Below are positions 61,399-64,000 of a DNA stretch of 64,000 nucleotides, in pieces. The first letter of the stretch is position 1. Each line of letters begins with the position of its first letter. The stretch comes from Eubacterium sp. Lineage in GTDB: Bacteria; Bacillota; Clostridia; Oscillospirales; Acutalibacteraceae. The stretch covers positions 50,667 through 114,666 of the forward strand of contig DVEP01000038.1 of the NCBI GenBank assembly GCA_015655975.1. Reading direction: 5' to 3'. Position numbers and translations under genes: made by a program. The notes beneath the pieces were generated by a model that saw only the letters and a program-made list of their open reading frames with translations, did no database searches and was not told the DNA's origin.

Positions 61399-61857
61399 AT
61401 GAAATTGAGAAAATATATTGAAAATGACTGTGAAAAGTTGATGAAACTTTTTTATGATACCGTACACAGTGTGAATGCAAAAGATTATACCGAAGAACAA
61501 CTGTATGCGTGGGCAAACGGAAAGTATGATTTTGAAAAAAGAAACAGGCAATTTTTAAATACTCATACTGTTGTTGCAGTTGATGAAAATGTAATTGTCG
61601 GTTTCGGAAACATAGATGAAAGCGGATATTTGGATATGTTGTATGTTCACAAAGATTTTCAAAAAATAGGTACAGCAACGCTTATCTGCAATGAACTTGA
61701 AAGTTTTTGTAAGTCAGATAAAATAACTTCGCACGCTTCGATAACTGCCAAGTCGTTCTTTTTAAAAAGAGGGTACAGAGAAGTGAAAGAGCAGACGGTT
61801 GAAAGAAACGGTGTATATCTTAAAAATTTTGTTATGGTTAAGGTAAGAAAAATCTAG
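61399..61857 (+). CDS. GNAT-family N-acetyltransferase
   Basis: About 152 aa acyltransferase of the GNAT fold. The acetyl-CoA loop is recognisable in LDMLYVHKDFQKIGTATLIC, a variant of the R/Q-x-x-G-x-A/G motif; the C-terminal SFFLKRGYREVKEQ is typical. The ATG at 61399 starts right after the ilvD terminator and no strong RBS is visible, so its expression is unclear. It could be translated from read-through or from a start within the terminator region. The substrate is unknown. Confidence 0.82.
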   Translation: MKLRKYIENDCEKLMKLFYDTVHSVNAKDYTEEQLYAWANGKYDFEKRNRQFLNTHTVVAVDENVIVGFGNIDESGYLDMLYVHKDFQKIGTATLICNELESFCKSDKITSHASITAKSFFLKRGYREVKEQTVERNGVYLKNFVMVKVRKI

Positions 61858-61989
61858 TCTGATGTTGTTTAAAACAGAGGATTTTAATTGGAACTGTGCT
61901 AAAATGTATTGCCGCACGAGAGTGCGCCGATACATTTACACCTTGTTTATATTATGTTCTGTTTTTAGTATCTAAAATGAATGTGATTT

Positions 61990-63219
61990 CTATATAATTT
62001 TGCCGACAGAAGAAATCGGGTATTCTGTCTTGGTGTCAAAGGCGCTCAGGCTTTCGTCAAAAAGCAGAGTGCCTTTTTTTATGCTTTTGTTACCGTATTT
62101 TCGGCGTATCGCGTCAACTGCAAATTCGAGTTTTTCAGATTTTTCCTTTTTAAGCACAGAGCCTTCTAAATCGTACTGTACAAAAGAGTTCGGCTTTAAA
62201 TCAAATGCGGTAATCCCGACGCTTCTCAGAGGAGTATTGTTGTAAATTTTTTTTAAAAGCACCATTGCGCATTCGACTAAATCTTTTGACAGACAGGTCG
62301 GATTTTGCAGTTTCATTTGTGTTGAAAAAGTTCTGAAAGTATTGTCTTTTATTGAGATGCTCACTCCTGAACACTTCAGCTTTTTTGCTCGCATTCTTGA
62401 AGAAACGGAGTCTGCAAGCGCGGTGAATACTATTTTGATTTGTTCTGCTGTTGTCAAATCTTTCGGCGTGGTTGTACTGTTTCCTATTGATTTCGGAAGC
62501 GGTATGTCGTCTTTGTGTCTGACGGGAGAATTGTCTAAACCGTTTGCAAAGTTGTAGATTGTTCTTCCGTTCTTTCCAAACACGGAAACAAGAAAATCGA
62601 CTTCGCATTGAGCAAGTTCACCTATTGTGTTTATTCTGTAATTTCTCAGTTTGTTTTCCGTTGCCTTGCCGATAAAAAGCAGTTCCCGTACAGGCTTATT
62701 CCAAACTATGTCTTTGTAATTGTCTTTTGAAACAACCGTGAGAGCGTTCGGCTTTTTGTAGTCGGAGCCGAATTTTGCAAAAACTTTGTTAAAACTTGCT
62801 CCTACACTGACGGTTATGCCGAGTTCGTTTTGTATTCTTTCCTTAATTTCATAACCTATTGTGATATGGCTTGAATACTTATCTTTAAATTCCAGCCAGC
62901 ATTCGTCAAGGCTGAAAGGCTCTACATAGTCTGTGTACTGTTCGTAAATTTCTCTCGTCATTTTGGAAAACTTGTGGTAAAGGTCGAAATTCGGCGGCAT
63001 AACAACAAGGTCTTTGCACTTTTCTCTTGCTTTCCACAAAGGCTCGCCTGTCTGTATGTTGTACTTTTGAGCAATTTCATTTTTTGTCAAAACAATTCCG
63101 TGTCGTTTTTCTTCGTCGCCTCCGACAACAACGGGTTTGTTGCGAATTTCGGGGTGGTAAAGACACTCAACAGAGGCGTAAAACTTGTTGCAGTCGATAT
63201 GCAAAATTTTTCTGTCCAA
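61990..63219 (-). CDS. dinB: DNA polymerase IV-like Y-family polymerase
   Basis: 409 aa translesion polymerase. The first metal motif and steric-gate region are in ILHIDCNKFYASVECLYHPE, the second carboxylate pair in EPFSLDECWLEF, and the palm-fingers residues in YNIQTGEPLWKAREKC. The helix-hairpin-helix is in LLFIGKATENKLRNYRI. No clear C-terminal beta-clamp motif was identified. The promoter has a LexA box at its +1, so SOS induction is expected. AGGCG lies before the start. Confidence 0.9.
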   Translation of the reverse strand: MDRKILHIDCNKFYASVECLYHPEIRNKPVVVGGDEEKRHGIVLTKNEIAQKYNIQTGEPLWKAREKCKDLVVMPPNFDLYHKFSKMTREIYEQYTDYVEPFSLDECWLEFKDKYSSHITIGYEIKERIQNELGITVSVGASFNKVFAKFGSDYKKPNALTVVSKDNYKDIVWNKPVRELLFIGKATENKLRNYRINTIGELAQCEVDFLVSVFGKNGRTIYNFANGLDNSPVRHKDDIPLPKSIGNSTTTPKDLTTAEQIKIVFTALADSVSSRMRAKKLKCSGVSISIKDNTFRTFSTQMKLQNPTCLSKDLVECAMVLLKKIYNNTPLRSVGITAFDLKPNSFVQYDLEGSVLKKEKSEKLEFAVDAIRRKYGNKSIKKGTLLFDESLSAFDTKTEYPISSVGKII

Positions 63220-63249
63220 ATAAGTCGCCTCCGTAAATTTTTAAAATTA

Positions 63250-63261
63250 GAACAAATGTTC
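63250..63261. promoter_or_regulatory. LexA (SOS) box of dinB
   Basis: GAAC-AAAT-GTTC, a perfect match to the Gram-positive LexA core GAACNNNNGTTC (Bacillus DinR type), placed just downstream of the dinB -10 box so that it covers the start site. Confidence 0.85.
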
Positions 63262-63267
63262 TATAAA

Positions 63268-63296
63268 ATTATATCCTCAAGACAATAAAAAGTCAA
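63268..63296 (-). promoter_or_regulatory. dinB promoter
   Basis: On the minus strand: -35 TTGACT (63296-63291) and -10 TATAAT (63273-63268), 17 bp spacer. Confidence 0.8.
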
Positions 63297-63387
63297 CTGT
63301 AAATATATAGGTAATGTTAATAGGGTAATATTAAGCAAAAGAAAAAATTTTGAATATAATAAAAAAGGCGTTTAATAAAGCGTCTTT

Positions 63388-63447
63388 ATGGCAAGAATAG
63401 AAATGAAAACAAAATTCCTGTTTCTTGAGGGTGATAAAAATGATTAG
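63388..63447 (+). CDS. Possible 19-codon leader peptide overlapping mazF
   Basis: ATG at 63388 opens 19 codons (starts MARIEMKTKF) ending in a TAG that overlaps the mazF ATG (ATGATTAG). The SD of mazF lies inside it. No good RBS precedes the ATG, so it may be chance; it is too short to be a MazE antitoxin. Confidence 0.25.
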   Translation: MARIEMKTKFLFLEGDKND

Positions 63448-63778
63448 ACGCGGAGAAATATACTATGCCGATTTAAGCCCTGTTGTCGGTTCTGAACAAG
63501 GCGGAGTAAGGCCTGTTTTGATTGTGCAAAATGATGTGGGAAACAAATTTTCTCCGACTGTTATAGCGGCGGCAATAACCAGTCAGGTAGATAAAAACAA
63601 TTTGCCTACGCATATACAGGTAGACGCTGAAAGATGCGGACTTGCAAAAGACAGCGTTGTGCTTTTGGAACAGGTGCGCACTATTGACAAGCAAAGGCTC
63701 CGAGAAAAAATGGGCTCTTTGGATACGGGCGATATGGGCAAAGTAAATCACGCGCTTTCCGTAAGTTTCGGTTTGTAA
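63440..63778 (+). CDS. mazF: MazF/NdoA-type endoribonuclease toxin
   Basis: 112 aa PemK-fold ribonuclease. Residues MIRRGEIYYADLSPVVGSEQ and GGVRPVLIVQNDVGN carry the conserved Arg and the S1/S2 loops; TVIAAAITSQ and VLLEQVRTIDKQRL complete the fold, very close to Bacillus NdoA. The ATG at 63440 is preferred over the TTG at 63425, as GAGGGTG lies upstream. No MazE antitoxin is encoded directly upstream. A terminator follows. Confidence 0.94.
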   Translation: MIRRGEIYYADLSPVVGSEQGGVRPVLIVQNDVGNKFSPTVIAAAITSQVDKNNLPTHIQVDAERCGLAKDSVVLLEQVRTIDKQRLREKMGSLDTGDMGKVNHALSVSFGL

Positions 63779-63783
63779 TATAA

Positions 63784-63837
63784 AAGCACTGTGCGGCGAT
63801 GTTTTTGAAAATGTTGCCGTTACGGTGCTTTTTTTGT
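63784..63837 (+). terminator. Terminator after mazF
   Basis: Interrupted stem AAAGCAC / GTGCTTT, extended inside by GCGGC / GTTGCCGT-type pairing, then a T run. Confidence 0.8.
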
Positions 63838-63849
63838 TTTGTATGTAAA

Positions 63850-64000
63850 AAAGGCAACCACCTGCTATGCAGGTGGAAAAGAAAAAGCTTAAGCAAGGAA
63901 AGAAGTGACAAAATAAAAACACCTTGATATATTTAGGAATGGGTTTGCCGACCAAAAATTAAAATATCAAGGAGGTCTTAATCGTGAAAGAGAAAGACAT
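63850..64000 (+). mobile_element. Left end of an IS200/IS605-like element (cut by window edge)
   Basis: A perfect subterminal hairpin, CCACCTGC-TAT-GCAGGTGG (63858-63876), is of the kind recognised by TnpA. A second inverted repeat, CCTTGATAT (63922-63930) and ATATCAAGG (63964-63972), pairs with part of the AAGGAGG RBS of the gene starting at 63984. IS200 is known to occlude its tnpA RBS in this way. The exact left boundary is not certain; it probably lies within 10 nt upstream of the first hairpin. Confidence 0.75.
63984..64000 (+). CDS. tnpA: IS200-like transposase TnpA, 3' truncated by window end
   Basis: Only 17 nt are in view: GTG start 7 nt after GGAGGT, coding MKEKD and part of a sixth codon. 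The identity rests on the upstream IS200-type hairpins, not on the protein itself. The Y1 HUH catalytic residues would lie outside the window. Confidence 0.6.

Overview
The window reads as chromosomal DNA of an AT-rich, Gram-positive, spore-forming member of the Clostridia, most like the Ruminococcaceae/Oscillospiraceae. The evidence is spoVAC and spoVAE, a sigI/rsgI pair, SepF and DivIVA, a GSI-alpha glutamine synthetase, Gram-positive ribosome binding sites (AGGAGG-like), frequent TTG starts and a Bacillus/Clostridium-type LexA box. The genus cannot be fixed from sequence alone. Most of the window is ordinary, tightly packed housekeeping DNA. The accessory material is the zinc-ribbon/SPFH cluster at 24.3-27.8 kb, the glycosidase pair at 37.4-41.3 kb, a frameshifted gene at 41.5 kb and a mobile element cut by the right edge.

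Layout. 0-6 kb: a TVP38-like membrane protein (5' end outside the window), galactokinase, lipid kinase, a Cys-rich unknown, a MIF-family protein and a GH35 beta-galactosidase. 6.1-7.7 kb (minus): malQ. 7.8-24.1 kb: a long co-directional run of miaB, ylbF-like, mutS, mutL, miaA, a HlyD-like gene, yggS, sepF, divIVA, ileS, lspA, rluD-like and nfo, covering tRNA modification, mismatch repair, division and lipoprotein processing. 24.2-27.8 kb: a small XRE regulator, two paralogous zinc-ribbon membrane proteins and an SPFH protein with a GYF_2-like tail. 27.9-30.7 kb: an SCP2 protein, spoVAE, an orphan ABC ATPase, spoVAC on the other strand, and a GtrA-like protein. 30.9-33 kb: a CpsB-type phosphoesterase and a CapA-type protein. 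33-37.4 kb: glnA with an attenuator leader, dut, ansA, pncC and a NimA-like protein. 37.4-41.3 kb: a GH110-like beta-helix protein and a GH95 fucosidase. 41.4-49.7 kb: a frameshifted gene, an SDR oxidoreductase, tRNA-Ser(GGA), a CarD-like regulator, murI, a PurF-like protein without the usual Cys, an amidohydrolase, and an MBL-like protein divergent from an HxlR regulator. 49.7-52.7 kb (minus): sigI, rsgI and an RsgI-core/PepSY lipoprotein. 52.8-59.5 kb (minus): nitrilase, a two-gene ThrE-type exporter, trmB, and the rsmD-coaD-coiled-coil group with uvrC upstream. 59.6-64 kb: ilvD, a GNAT protein, an SOS-controlled Y-family polymerase, mazF and the left end of an IS200-like element.

Regulatory DNA is readable in many places: good sigma-A promoters with 16-18 bp spacers, many intrinsic terminators, a candidate ANTAR antitermination leader before glnA, a terminator-like hairpin that buries the Shine-Dalgarno sequence of the PepSY lipoprotein, tandem HxlR-type repeats, and a LexA box on the dinB promoter. 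No CRISPR array, prophage, rRNA operon or complete large mobile element was seen. The items most worth follow-up are the glnA leader, the zinc-ribbon/SPFH module, the GH110-like/GH95 pair, the PurF-like protein and the IS200-like left end.
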